Source: Helochares maculicollis (Eukaryota > Arthropoda > Insecta > Coleoptera > Hydrophilidae). Taken from it: DNA of 49,016 nt. Shown here one piece after another: positions 22,872-35,459 of the stretch. Position 1 is the stretch's first letter. Each line of letters begins with the position of its first letter. The notes below the pieces were generated by a model that searched no databases, had not been told where the DNA came from, and worked only from the letters and a program-made list of their open reading frames with translations. The DNA lies in contig JAWQRO010000202.1 in NCBI GenBank assembly GCA_033557835.1, forward strand, positions 1 through 49,016. The letters are read 5' to 3'. The translations under genes and the position numbers were made by a program.

Positions 22872-25800
22872 TGCTTTCTGAAATTATTGTTTCAATGCGC
22901 AACAGTTGGGAAGGTACTTACAATTCACTCTTCGTTCACGAAAATTTCCTGCAATTACTAAACAACAAAAAATGTACATCACGAAGTGAAACAAGAAATA
23001 AAATATCGTCTGACTCACAAAGCCAAGAAAGTATTAAATTAGCTTGCATTTGAAATACTTGTCAAGTATGTATTACGCTAAAATATAATTAAGGAGAATT
23101 GTAGACACTGTCAAAAATAGAAAACACAAAATAAAAGCAAAGCATATTGCTTTTCGAAATCACATCTTATCAGTATATAAAAAGAGCACGCTCTGTTAAA
23201 TACTTTGAAGTTAATGGTATCTACAATAAAACATTCACGTTGACAAGCTATGTGAACAGTTCTGACACCTATACGAGTTAAGACCATTTAGTAAAATATT
23301 TGACATTCAACTTTTGAAATGTACGCTCTGTAGTCAATTATGGCATATGGAATAGTAGTTTGGGGTGGTCTGTTGAAAGCGGTATTTAATGCTATCAAGA
23401 TAATGTAGATAATATAACTCGTCAGTATATCACTCGGCTAAAAAAAATATCCTAAGAATTTAATTTACTAGGATCGAAGGTTTTTTTCTAAATTTCTCGC
23501 AAATCGACCTATCTATGACAAATTATAAAAAGTAATACGAATATGATGCATTATATGTACACAAAGATATATTTTATTACGAATCGCCAACAAGAATAAC
23601 TTATATATAATTGTTACTTTCGCATATATTTGGGTTAATATTCATTTTACAATATCTCTTACCAAGTACAAATTGTCCATACTTTCACATTCTTGTTTTA
23701 TTATAATCGTCCATTACAATTAATTTCGAAAGATATAGTTTTACAGATTCTTACAAAATTTTATGAGTTTTACAAACCCATAAATATGAAATTTGACTGA
23801 AATTAGTAGACTTTATGACGACACAAACGTATCATACATGGTTTTAAAAGTTATTTAAATTGCATTCAATGGATCTCAAAATGTCTAAGCATTAGATGAA
23901 TTTCGATTTTTTAAACACCGGTTGCAGCTAGTAAGAAATATGGTTCGTAATCTAAAAGCTTTTAGGTATAATTACTTGAGACGGTATAATGTCTTGTGAG
24001 GCATAAATTTGCTTCATCCTGACTCTAAAACTTTATTACAAACTGAACTTAGATACAGATATGGTTTAAGAATTTAATAGAAGTAAACGGTGGTGTATTT
24101 CTGCAAATACTATAGTGTTATTTGTTTTTTGAACGAGCGATTTTTGCTCCTTTTGTGATAGATTTGTTGATCTAACTATTGATGTACATGTGCGATATTA
24201 TTTTCTCTTATTACTATTTAATACTGTATTTACGCTTTAGTTGTTTTCGTGTAGCTTAAGGGTAATGTAAAGATAAATCGTTTAAATTATAGTACTCATT
24301 TATGAGGTGTGGCCTTAAAACTAACGCTACATTTGAATTAAATAGAAATCAGTGTTGTCTTTAGCGTGTCAATTTTTGTTGAATCATAAAATACTATGAT
24401 ATGGATATTGATGAAATAACACATCTGGCAAATAGCCTTTACGTCTTTGGTAGCACATACCAAAACTTTTGTAAAAATATATGAGGGTGCGGGCTTGTTA
24501 ACTTTTGACCTCTAATATACCCATTAAAAGGAATCTAATAGTATTACATCAATTTTGATCATTGAAACGAAAGAGTGCATGACCAGAAAATGTCTCATGC
24601 AGTAATTGAATTGTTTTACGGGCTGTTGCCAAGTGGAATTGTCATGTTGAATCCTCATATTTTTCACATCATTATCATTCAATTACGACAGAAATAGCTG
24701 TGTTGTTATGTCGTGATATCGAGTACCTGTGGCAGTCAATACTTAGCAAACCTCATTATCAAAAAAGGATGAATGCCTACAGGTCAAAATGCCCATCAAA
24801 CAGTGACATGTCGTGAATGAATTTGTTTTGACAATCTCATGTGTGGTCTGCAAACGCTAAACTTGGCAGTTTCTGTTTAAGGATGCCATCTAGGTGAAAA
24901 ATGCATAGAAACAAAGAGTTTACACTGTAAAGAGCTTCTTGAAATTTGCAATCCTTGTCCACCTTGCAGAATTGATGTTCTAGAGTTTTTACCAATAGGC
25001 ACTCCGGCACTAATTCGATATGTAACAGCTTGCTTTTGGACAATCAGTGATAAGCATCTTTAACTAATACAGTCTCCCTGAATTTCTTCATTTCTTCATA
25101 GTTAAAACACTATAATGACCAGTTTCGAAACTTTAATTATTTTTGAGATATTGTTCAATTGTAAAAACAATGTTGTATCGCTTTATGTTTACTCTCCCTA
25201 AACTCTTTGCTATCAAATTGTTTTTTACTGCATAAATGATGGCAAAATCAAATCTTCTTCAGAATTGATATTCTTTTACATAATTACAATTTAAAGTACC
25301 TTATTTCGAGTAAACAGGACTTAGTTTAAGATTTCACAAATTAAATAAATCTATTTTACAGTATATTTTAATACATATTCGTTCTTCTTTTGATTTGAGA
25401 TTTAGTTAATTACAATCAATAATGGGTCATTTGTTTACGCTGCCATGACAACTTATTTAGAAATTATTGAAAATGGGTGTCTACGAAATAAAATCGTTAA
25501 AAAATGTACGATAAAAACTCTAAATGTCTAGTTTTTTCATATACTAAAAAAGTATTTTCGTATTTCTAAAAAACCTTATGTTTATAATAAATGCTGGTAT
25601 TTAATTAAAATAACTCTTTTGACATTTAAGAAATAAATAATATTTTCATATTTTACTACCACCCTAATTCTTATAGAGAATAAACAAAAATATATGAACA
25701 CTCTGCGAGTTAATAATATTCGTCGGCATGTGTAGCCGCGATCATATGGATACGCACGGCCGGAATGGGTTAAGCAACGAAAGTAAAATATAAGCGAACT

Positions 25801-26436
25801 TCAAAAGATAAATTTTCATTTCTCAACAGAAGCGCCAGCAAATTATATTCTAGATTGGCAACTCGTAGCTTTCGGTGGTACAGAAGAAGAGAAGTTGTAA
25901 ACTTAAATATAGTTCCTAATTCAAGCCGGCAAATTATGCAGAAGTGAGTTCCTATTTCGCCCATTGCACATCCAGCCCTACGTTGAATGCGTGGTCGGGA
26001 ATGCGTGGAAACACCTCTGGCACCGTTCGAAATAGTAATAACTTCAGTTGTGGAAGTGGAATTCCAACTTGTAATTCAATATAACACTTTAGGAAGTCAA
26101 TTTGAATTCTGCAAACTGGTTGCCAGAGACGATCTGAAATACAGTTCTATCCTGGCAGTAGGCAATTCATCATAAATGTTATCATCCCGGCTACATAGTA
26201 CGTAACGCGCGTACAGTACACTCTGTTACAGAAATCGCAACATGGAGATTCAACGCCCTAACAAATGACTTGTTATGTATATATGTCGACATGGAGTAAT
26301 GGTAATGTGTAATGCTGCCGCTTATACACAAATTGCTGAACAAGGAATTCCTCAAAATAGCTTATTTCCCTCTGGGTTCTAAGTAGAGGGATTAATTCCT
26401 TAATTTGTCACATTCCAGCCGCACAACTGCTTGCTT

Positions 26437-26787
26437 ATGCTTAAGAAATCCTTAATACGCAGTGAATATGCCAAGATTTTCATAGATTTCCTGCGTCAAT
26501 ATGCCCAACAATCTGCTAAGCAAAGATTCGCTGCGCTCGTTGAAAAAAGAATAATGGTAGTTGTAAATTTTTACTATAACCCCTTGGAGTATAAACGGAA
26601 ACTATTAACAACGGCTTCACTTTCACTGAATTTTCAAGTAGCTTCCCTCCCTGCAACAGCCGAGGCGAGCGCTACAACAACAACAGGAGATACGGCAAGC
26701 GCGAATACTTCCCAGAAAACATTCAGGATGAAAGGAGTGGGCGTACAGCTAGAGAAGGAAGGCGATAAACTAGGGCCCAGCGGTTAG
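26437..26787 (+). CDS. Unrecognised 116-codon ORF
   Basis: An ATG at 26437 opens a frame to the stop at 26785-26787. The N-terminal part is basic and helical-looking (LRQYAQQSAKQRFAALVEKR). It is followed by an Ala/Thr-rich low-complexity segment (ATAEASATTTTGDTASANT) and a charged tail. The composition is more protein-like than its neighbours, but no domain is recognised. It could be a chance ORF, a nested single-exon gene or a retrotransposon remnant. No promoter or polyadenylation signal is clear. Confidence 0.15.
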   Translation: MLKKSLIRSEYAKIFIDFLRQYAQQSAKQRFAALVEKRIMVVVNFYYNPLEYKRKLLTTASLSLNFQVASLPATAEASATTTTGDTASANTSQKTFRMKGVGVQLEKEGDKLGPSG

Positions 26788-29700
26788 ATGGAGTTTACTG
26801 TTGCATAAACCATTTAACATACATCTATGACAAAGTTAGCGGGTTCGGTATTCAAATGTGCAGCGCCATCGCTTGGCTGCGGTTATCCCTAATATATCCA
26901 GCCCAGGATCCCTGTGGCACTCTTCGTTAGACCTGCCAGGCGACATAGCTCAGGTGGGATCATTATGCTGTCATACTAGAAAACAATTATTTTCCTCGAG
27001 GAAAACAAATATTGTGACTCAGCCTGTCAAATAAACTCGTTGTTGCCTCTACGAACTAACCACAAGGGAACCCTTCAGCCTCCCTCATCCAACATCACTT
27101 GAAATTTCAAAGCGCATCCGGAAGAATTTTCCTACTTCCAAAGGCCAACCAATATTTTTCGTCCGATAAAGAACTCCCGAGGCCAAATATAGCCTTTATT
27201 TATGCAAAAGAATCCAACAATCCACTGCTGGGCGCAATCCAGCAAGTGCTGTTTGGTCACTTGAAAGACGGATTTGTTTACTCCAAATATTGTTACGAAT
27301 GAGTCTCGTCTGGAGCCAGGAAAATCAGCTGATTAAACATTCATACACTTACGTACATAACTCCATAAGGCCTCCTCAATGAAATAATTATATTCAAGCT
27401 TCAATAAAATAATTACAGCAAACAGCCACTGTAGTAATTTTTGGTGCTTATTGTTTAATGTCGTGTATCTGAGCGGTCCGGCAGTTAAATGGCAATTTTG
27501 AAACAATCCAGCAGCGGAGACAACACCAGCAACTCACCAGTTCAGCCGTTAGAAACAAAAAGGACAAAATTGAAAATTCAACAGGATACATAGGGGGTGG
27601 CTTATGCTAAAAAGGGTCAGTGGCCTGACCTCCGCTATTAATTTCTGGTATATTTCTACGTTTACATTCAGGAAGCTTATCCGGACACATGAAATTCTAT
27701 TGTTTGGTGTGCGCTTTTCACGCCACTGGGTTTTCAGCGACAGAAATTATCACAAAGGACAATTATTTCACACTGATTCTGTTGCGCAATTTAGTAATGG
27801 TGGACAAAACGGTCCCAATGCGCTGCGGTCGTATTTCATACCTGTTATTAATTTCACAGTTGACAATCGTAATCATCAATTAATTTCATTTCGTTTCGTT
27901 AACTATTGTGGTTCATACTCTGCTCTGGTCGACCGAACTTGCAGCGCAGTCCCAATTTCGGAGTTGGTAATTTGCGAATAATATTAATATCCTCGGTAAG
28001 ATTTATTCCTGGGTCAGGGTAGTTATATCGATTTCTAATTAAATTGTCCCGACTTTGTTGAATTAGTTCGGCCTGCTTTATAGGAACAGAAAGTTTGGCA
28101 AATCAACATCCTGCATATATGTGACTGTACGAATTCAATTTTAGAACGATTTCACTTCTGTGTCATCGAATATTTTGTCACTTAACCGTTGCGCGTCAAT
28201 TTTAGAATTGCCATTCCTTAATCTAGTTATTTTCAAGTATTGCAAAAACATTGGATGTGTATTAATATTCTACATTTCCTTACCTTGGTTATCATATACT
28301 TGGATCTAAAATAGTAAAAAAAAAACTTAATATTGCAGAGACACTAAAATCAAAATATAAAAAACTGCAAGTGCAGCTAAGATGTAAAAAAAATATAATG
28401 ATCAATTTATTTCAAATTGGACATCGTTGAAAGATATCGGATATAATTTTCCTTTGGTAGGATAAATATGCCTATTGGGAAGTTTGAATGAAAATGAATG
28501 AGCATCGCATTGGTATCGGGGGGTACTTCAATCCGGCTTTCGAGTTTTATATTTATAAAGCACTTACAGACATTGGCTGGCCCCCAACTCCAGAGTACGG
28601 TTCGGAAACTCTTTAGAATAAAAATCCATCTTTTTTAATTTTCCAAAAATGCCTACGCACAGAGGGATTTCCAATATATCATATCGCACTGTCCGCAGCA
28701 GACAACGTGCATTTTCCCTTACGTACTTCGACCTTCCGGTTTGCCATGAATAGAAAAGGGACGGAAACGGCGAATCCAGTCAGCGTGATTTAAGGTTATG
28801 CGTGTTTTACATTATATCTTTGTGAAGGATTGCGTTTACAGTTTTCACTGAATGGCCACATAGCCCTGCAACGCCGTTCACTTGCCCAAACCCGAATCCC
28901 TTTTAAATTATACAGGACGATCTCTCTATTTTAGTGCCCGTTCCGCCAACAACTCTTTCATATAAAATGACTTACAATGATACCCGTCCTTTTGGCTAGC
29001 AAACAAACAAGAAGATGACTGAGATTTGTTAGATGATAAATACTAAAAAACATAAAATTATTATTGAAAAACTAGACTAGCTTTGACTTATTTTATATTA
29101 CTGTTGGCGTAAATCGTAATGCAAAATTAAATTTTTTTCTTAGATGTTGCTAACTGAAGGTCAGCGAAGACCGCTCTAAGTATCTGGGCTACTAATCGAC
29201 TAATTAATATTGTTCTAATACTGTGCAAAAGTCAGCCTCGATGGAGCTTTGTTGATTATTTTGACATTTTGGTTACTTGAAGATGCCACAGACGATGAAT
29301 TAGTTGCTCATATACTTGCACATATTTACTAAACATTTTAATATATTAATTAGATTGTGTTAAAAATAAAACAAGGATCGTGGCAAATTTTAATTAGAAT
29401 TATTGTATAAAGTATTTATCGAAATGTTTCATGTAATGGACGAGTCATGACTTTTCATTAAGGACTGTCTAGAAATGGTTCTTATATAAATTAAAATACT
29501 GAAAAAGTAAGCAAATTTAAGGCTGCTGGTACACTGGTAAAGACTGGGCAATTTATATGCTGGATTTTAAAGATATTTGGCTGTTAACAAATCTATTAGA
29601 TGCCCACTGAAGTATCTGTTGGGAGTGTAGTACAAAGTATGTTTCAAAAGAAAACTGTTGTGAATGTGTTAGGTAATATCTGCGTTTGGTGGTTTCAAAA

Positions 29701-31932
29701 AGAAAGGCATCTATCAACCTAATTTAATTTATATCGACTTGAGTTTTATTCAAAAAGTAGTTTTTTACTGTGTTTAATATGTCGAATTTTGTCTTAACTA
29801 AGCAAAATTTACGGCAGTTTTAGTTTCTGCTTTAACAGAAACAAAACTGGAATGCTTGAGAAGGTTTATGATGACTAATAAATCTAGTAGAAAATGATGT
29901 CGGCGTTTTAAGAATGGTGGTTTCAGCAAATGACAAGCCTTGTATTGGATAGTTAAAAATTTTGCAGACAAAGATTTGGAAGCAGTACTTGATGACAATC
30001 CTTACAAATTTTTAGTGAATAAGAGCAGTTTTCATACGACCAAATAGGAATTGTTCTAATAAAGAACCTTGGATTCAGAAAATGACACAGAGAGACGTTC
30101 AAAGACTGATTAGAAGACAAAAAAGAAAGGACTTGAGATGAGACATACATAATTTGTAATTATACGTATATCGTTTGTGAATCAATTAGTCTGTTGGTTC
30201 TGTGTCTAAAGATTTACATAACTTTATTTGCATTACATTTAAACGCGAGTTCGTGAGTATTGTTTGCTCGTTAAAATTGTCTCTCTACACTAAAATTATA
30301 GGGGTTGCTACATTTTCGATAAAGTTGTTATAATGGTTATAACTGCTTGTTTGTTTTTTTTGTTTATAAAACAGATATATATTTGATATTGCAAATCATT
30401 GTCGTCGACTTTCGGGAATTAATTTAATGACTGTAGACTATTCATTCTTTGGGTGTTAGATTTAATACATTTTGCAATAATTAACAACATATTTTATATT
30501 TCGTTTTGTTGTATTAATGCAGCACATAAACAGATCAATATTTAAGCAACTTTTCTAAATTAGGTCCAACTATAAAAGTGTTCATTAAGTGATCGATTTC
30601 TTACCAACATGCAAAGATCTTGCATTTGTGTTAACGCTTAAGAGTTGCTAATTTACAGAACATAGGTTATTTTCGGTGACAACTTTTGAGGGGTCGTTAA
30701 TTTTGACGGAGGTTTTTAGCTAATGGGTTGAGATTCACTTTTCGTTTGATGACTTTGGTATGGTACGATTGGAAGATTAGTCGATTTGCTTATTGGTATA
30801 ACCGTAGACTATTGATCTCAAAATTATTGATATTTTCATCATATTTTTATCAGAAGAATTATTGCCTTCTTTTTTTTATTTGTAAGCAGAGGATGCAAAA
30901 TATTTTGGTTAATTTTAATTGATTAGTTAATGGAATCAGCATTATGCTTCAGATAGTTCGAACGAACTACATAAATAACCATTATGTCCTGATTGGCTTG
31001 AGAGCTTCTGATATTTAGTTTTCGTAATTTGCAATAGCATTCTATATTTAGTTTGGAAAGGAGTAACTTATTTGACAAAATTGAAATTAAAAATAAGTTA
31101 TGAGGATACCGCAGCTTAAAAATAATTAAATATACCGCAAACTACAAATTTATAATTGCAGCCTTTACGATTTTATCCCAAGATATCCATCACGCAATTA
31201 AAATTCTGTTATCTGAGAAGGTCGAGTTCGTATTATCCACATACGCCCTCTCATATTTCAGATATCCAAGTTTCAGCGCTTCCCAATTTGCCTGACAACC
31301 ATCGCCCCTCCCATTCTTTCATCTTGGTTTCAGACTGCTGCAATAATAATCTTTCGCAGGCCCACCTCGTTTATTATTAAGGGAGGACAGACGAAATTGT
31401 GGAAATCAACGAAAGGAGCAGGAAAGTCTTCTATCAGGTTGTTCTCTCACGGTCCCCAGTTTCACCTTTAACAGCAGCGCGTTACCTCTCTCTGCATTCC
31501 TGCCCATCGACATCTTATTTATGAGCTCGTGTTATAAATTACTTGGTGGTACTTGGCAGGTCTATGCCACAACACGTGTGGTTGCGACTTTCTGTTATTG
31601 AGGTATTCATTAACAGAAATAAATACGATGCTTGCCGCCTACTATTTCATCATCCGTATAAGCTATACCCTCCCGTTTATTCGTAATTTACACCTAATTT
31701 GAACATAATAAATGAATTCGTTTAATTGGCCTTGCTTAAGAGTCCTGATATGGATATTCTTCAGATTTTGTATTGAAACAGTTATTTTCAATTCTTCAGT
31801 TCAGTTGCGTATAATAAGACAACATAAATGACAAACCTTATACCTATTTGATTTTGCTTATAAACTACGAAGCTAACGTGTTTGCTTAAAAGATATATGA
31901 AAAATCAATAACAAATTTTTTGCATTGCAAAC

Positions 31933-31954
31933 AATATAATAATATTATTATATT
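31933..31954. repeat. Perfect 22-bp AT palindrome
   Basis: AATATAATAAT is followed directly by its reverse complement. This is likely a simple AT-rich palindrome. Confidence 0.9.
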
Positions 31955-34860
31955 ACCAATTATAAATAATATTTTACGTACTTAACAAGGAGTGTTTCAC
32001 TAATTCTATAAAAAACTCTCATGAAATAACACACTTGATATATTTGCTGATAAAGCTTTCTTGTGTAGAATTACTAACTGGACAATAAATTTATTGTACA
32101 GTAGATATTGTTAATAATTGCATAATTAGCAGGTATATTAGTGGATACATGAGCGTCAATCCCAAATCAGCGATAACTTTGTAAATTACAAATCAATTAG
32201 GTACGAAACTGCAGCGTAAGGACTTGTAAATTCTCCCCTCGGTATATACTGTTGTATCCTGGGAACATGTCCGAATTGATCCACACGCAGTTTATCAGGG
32301 ATTTGTTGTAAATCTCTTAACGATAAAATAATCCCCCTTTACTGGCCGATGCCTAGGAAGTTCTTAGGGAATCTGTAAGATGCGGGTAATGAACCGTCCA
32401 ATCTGTTTACTGTCAGATTACAGAGACAATAAATTTGAAATTAATTCAAAATCCCAAGCAATTATTTAGCGCGTTTCGGAAATTCGTTTTGATCGGAAAA
32501 TCGTTCGACTGCTTTGCCTTCGTGCGAGTCCTTGAGGCTTCAAGAAAAATCACGTCGTTTATATTCAGATGCAAATCCAGACCAACGCAACTCTCTACGA
32601 TTTCTATAAATTTTCAGTTCGCCCATTTTATTTTCCTTTGGTTGGTCCTGGATTCGCCGTTCCGATGATGGCTGTTTTCAATAATGGGGTCAAACGTGCT
32701 TTATTAAATTAATGCGCTTCTATTATAAGATTGAATTACAAGTAGTGTTGCGTTGCATGGCTGGCAAAATTGCACAAACTCTACACAAAGAAAATGAGCC
32801 TATTGTCTATGCAGGTTGTAGTACAATAAATGTTTGGATAATTCGTAATAATTAAATTAACTGGCCTAATTAATGTGGGTGTTGAGCCTTTATCGCAGTA
32901 ATAGAGATGTTAAATTATGCCGTGCTAGTTATATCGCTTCTCTAAATGCTAAATGGGCTCAAATCTAAAACGGCTAAATGAAGTAATGCAATATTCAGCT
33001 ATCACGTTATTGTGGGTTGCTAGTTAATTGGGATTTGTCATTAGGATTGTACAAGACCCAGACGCAGACTCAGTCAGACAAACAGAACAATGGTTTCGTA
33101 TTTTTTGTATCTTAGTACGATTGCTCTTTTTACCGGAGGAAACACAAAGTCTAGAGGCTAAGAAAGGTAAGGCCGTCTTATTAAAATGATTTGAAGTTGA
33201 TCGTAAATCAATTATGAGTGCATTCGCACCCGGGGCGTGGGCAGCAAATGTGGCGCCAAATATTGTATTCTGTTACCGACGGGTAGGTGTCGCCACCTTC
33301 GCTTTTTATTAGCCGCAAAACCGATAGTTAATAGTTCCGCTCCGGCGATGTAAATTTTTAATCACATACACAAGGAGAGCCTTAGGTGTAGACCTTTATA
33401 AATAAGTAGGCATGAACATATGGCATACTACTAATCATTCATCTAAATATTCCAATGCGGCCTTTATTTACCTACATATATCTATTATTGTACACTAGTG
33501 GTAACAATATCTTTCATTATTTACTTTTAACATTTAGTTTGGTGACTCATGCGGTACATATACACCCTAAATGTTAAAATTTTATAATTCATTAATCGAA
33601 ACTGTGTTTGTACAAATGTATATTAAACTCTGTTTTGTTCACTGAGATGATTTTATAAGTGCTGCAAAGTCCTATAATCTATGCACGTTGTCAATATATT
33701 ATTTAAGAATTCGAGGTTACCTTGAGTTTAAGAAATGTAGGATTTACAACCGGGAAACCAAAATATATTCAAGACTAAAAACGAAAACAATACAAAATTA
33801 AACTTTTTATTCAAAATGATACTACATTGTGAGACTTCCTTACAATTTAAGTATTTTATTTAATAATGTTATATTGAGAACAAACATTTTGCAAATAATT
33901 TCAGGACGTTTATCTGAAATGTCTGACCTATAGATCCTCGTTCAAAACGAAGAGCTAGACTATTTGCTAATAAGCTGCGAGTTTTGAACAACAGATGACA
34001 TAGTTAACGCAATATATTGCGTCATTTGTATTGGCATTTGAGTTTCGAGTAAAACCACTTTTATAAGGTCGTAGAAGGAATTTATTTCCTTAAATTTAAG
34101 CGATTTCAATTTTTAACATTTGCATAAAGATTTGTCACCAAATTTTCTTAAAGCAACTTAAATTGCTAAATGGTAGAAATATTTTTTCTTGAGATCTTTG
34201 CATAACGATTTCATAGTCATTTTGAGGCCCTTGTCTTTAATTGGTTAATGATAGTTCAATTTTTAATTATTTCAGTAAATTATCTGTTTTTCTTTACCAC
34301 TTCAACGCTTCTTTTCAATTTTAAATGATTATTTCAGTTGCTCTATACAGCACTCTTAAGTGAGATTTGAAATTAATTTTTTGAAATTATATTTCTTCAC
34401 TATTTATGTTTTGATACATTTAGATTCTGTATGTATGGTGGTTAAGTTAACATCTCCAAAAGCAAAGCAGATTAACGTGAAATAACCTGGATGCACCCGT
34501 TACGTACATTTTAACAAACAGCTATTAACTAATTGGAGACCAATTATAGCTATTTGCCAAATATAGACTAATACGGTAATACATTTAATGTGAGATAAAC
34601 ATTATGTAAGATTTTAATAAAAGAATTGGGAAAACAGAGACATACATAATTTTTTTATTGATTACATAATTAATTTGTTTAGTTTCGGCGAATTTATAGG
34701 GTGAAATGGATACAAATTAAATGTGTGGGCAAGGTGAGTTTAGAAATAGCATTAAAATCATTAACAGAGACTTAGATCATATCAGTGTCTTAAAGAGATT
34801 CCAATTAAAGCACGGTATTCAGTATGTATCTCGGATTTTTAATAAAACAATCGATTTATA

Positions 34861-35459
34861 GTTCTTAGTAAATCTTTAAGTTTCCGACCTTACAAATGAT
34901 AAAAATAATTTTATAAAGCGGTTTACTCGTTTGCTCTATTGTACCTCCAAAAACAGAGCAATCCTTATGCAAGACTTTTGAGAAATGAGGCTGTTTACGT
35001 CTGCTTTGCCAAAAGGAACTGCTGTTTTGTTTCCGTCCAATGTATTGTGCTGGCAATTCTTCTATTTCCTTTCGGTTGGCTTCCGGCGGTGTGGATCAGG
35101 GCGCACAGAAAAATATCTGTGGTTAAGTATCGCAGCGATTAAACGAGGCAGCAGGGCCAGCAGCACTTTGCAACAGACAATCCAGCGAACATAAATATAT
35201 CAAACATCACTAGCAATGACAAATAGTGCGAGGGTGTTTGTCTCCCCTTACCAGCGTGTCTGTACAGTTATGTCTCCCTCTTCGGAGCGGAGCATCGCGT
35301 CGCCACTTCGCCGATCGCATCGGCTCCGTCGAAGGCGACCAACAATGGAGTGAGGTTTTCTTATTTTCCCGGAAAGGGAGGCAGCCTTCCGTCTTCATGC
35401 AAGTTGAACATTTTGTATGAGATTTGTTTTTCAGAGATGACATTTTGATATGCCTCAAG
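34861..35459. other. GC-rich intronic patch with structured core
   Basis: This roughly 600-bp patch is clearly more GC-rich than its surroundings and produces short overlapping ORFs on both strands (for example 34985-35194 plus and 35210-35458 minus), none identifiable. Its core at 35299-35339 folds as a compact stem-loop. It may be an intronic enhancer, an unannotated exon or an RNA gene; nothing here decides among these. Confidence 0.4.
35299..35339 (+). other. Predicted stem-loop in GC-rich patch
   Basis: The outer stem is GTCGC (35299-35303) plus CTTCG (35306-35310), pairing with CGAAG (35330-35334) plus GCGAC (35335-35339), with a two-base bulge at 35304-35305. Inside it, CCGAT (35311-35315) pairs with ATCGG (35319-35323). 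It is the most GC-rich hairpin I noticed in the window. Confidence 0.6.

Larger units (their letters stand above)
20128..34860 (+). other. unc-5: unc-5 intron after Ig1, left part
   Basis: Starts with a consensus donor GTAAGT. The sequence is AT-rich with no exon of Ig2 or later that I could recognise. A moderately GC-rich patch at about 20640-20960 has short overlapping ORFs on both strands but nothing identifiable. Also present are a (TA)n tract (22832-22865), a 116-codon ORF (26437-26787), a 23-codon signal-like ORF with a donor site (33090-33168), a perfect 22-bp AT palindrome (31933-31954) and a stretch of decayed coding-like sequence at about 29800-30140. Confidence 0.7.

Noticed and set aside
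24837..25043. 68-codon minus-strand ORF with protein-like composition
   Set aside because: No domain, no conserved context and no splice sites that would support it.
27604..27981. 125-codon plus-strand ORF
   Set aside because: Another plus-strand frame (27689-27883) is open across the same bases, and neither gives a domain or signal. Looks like chance.
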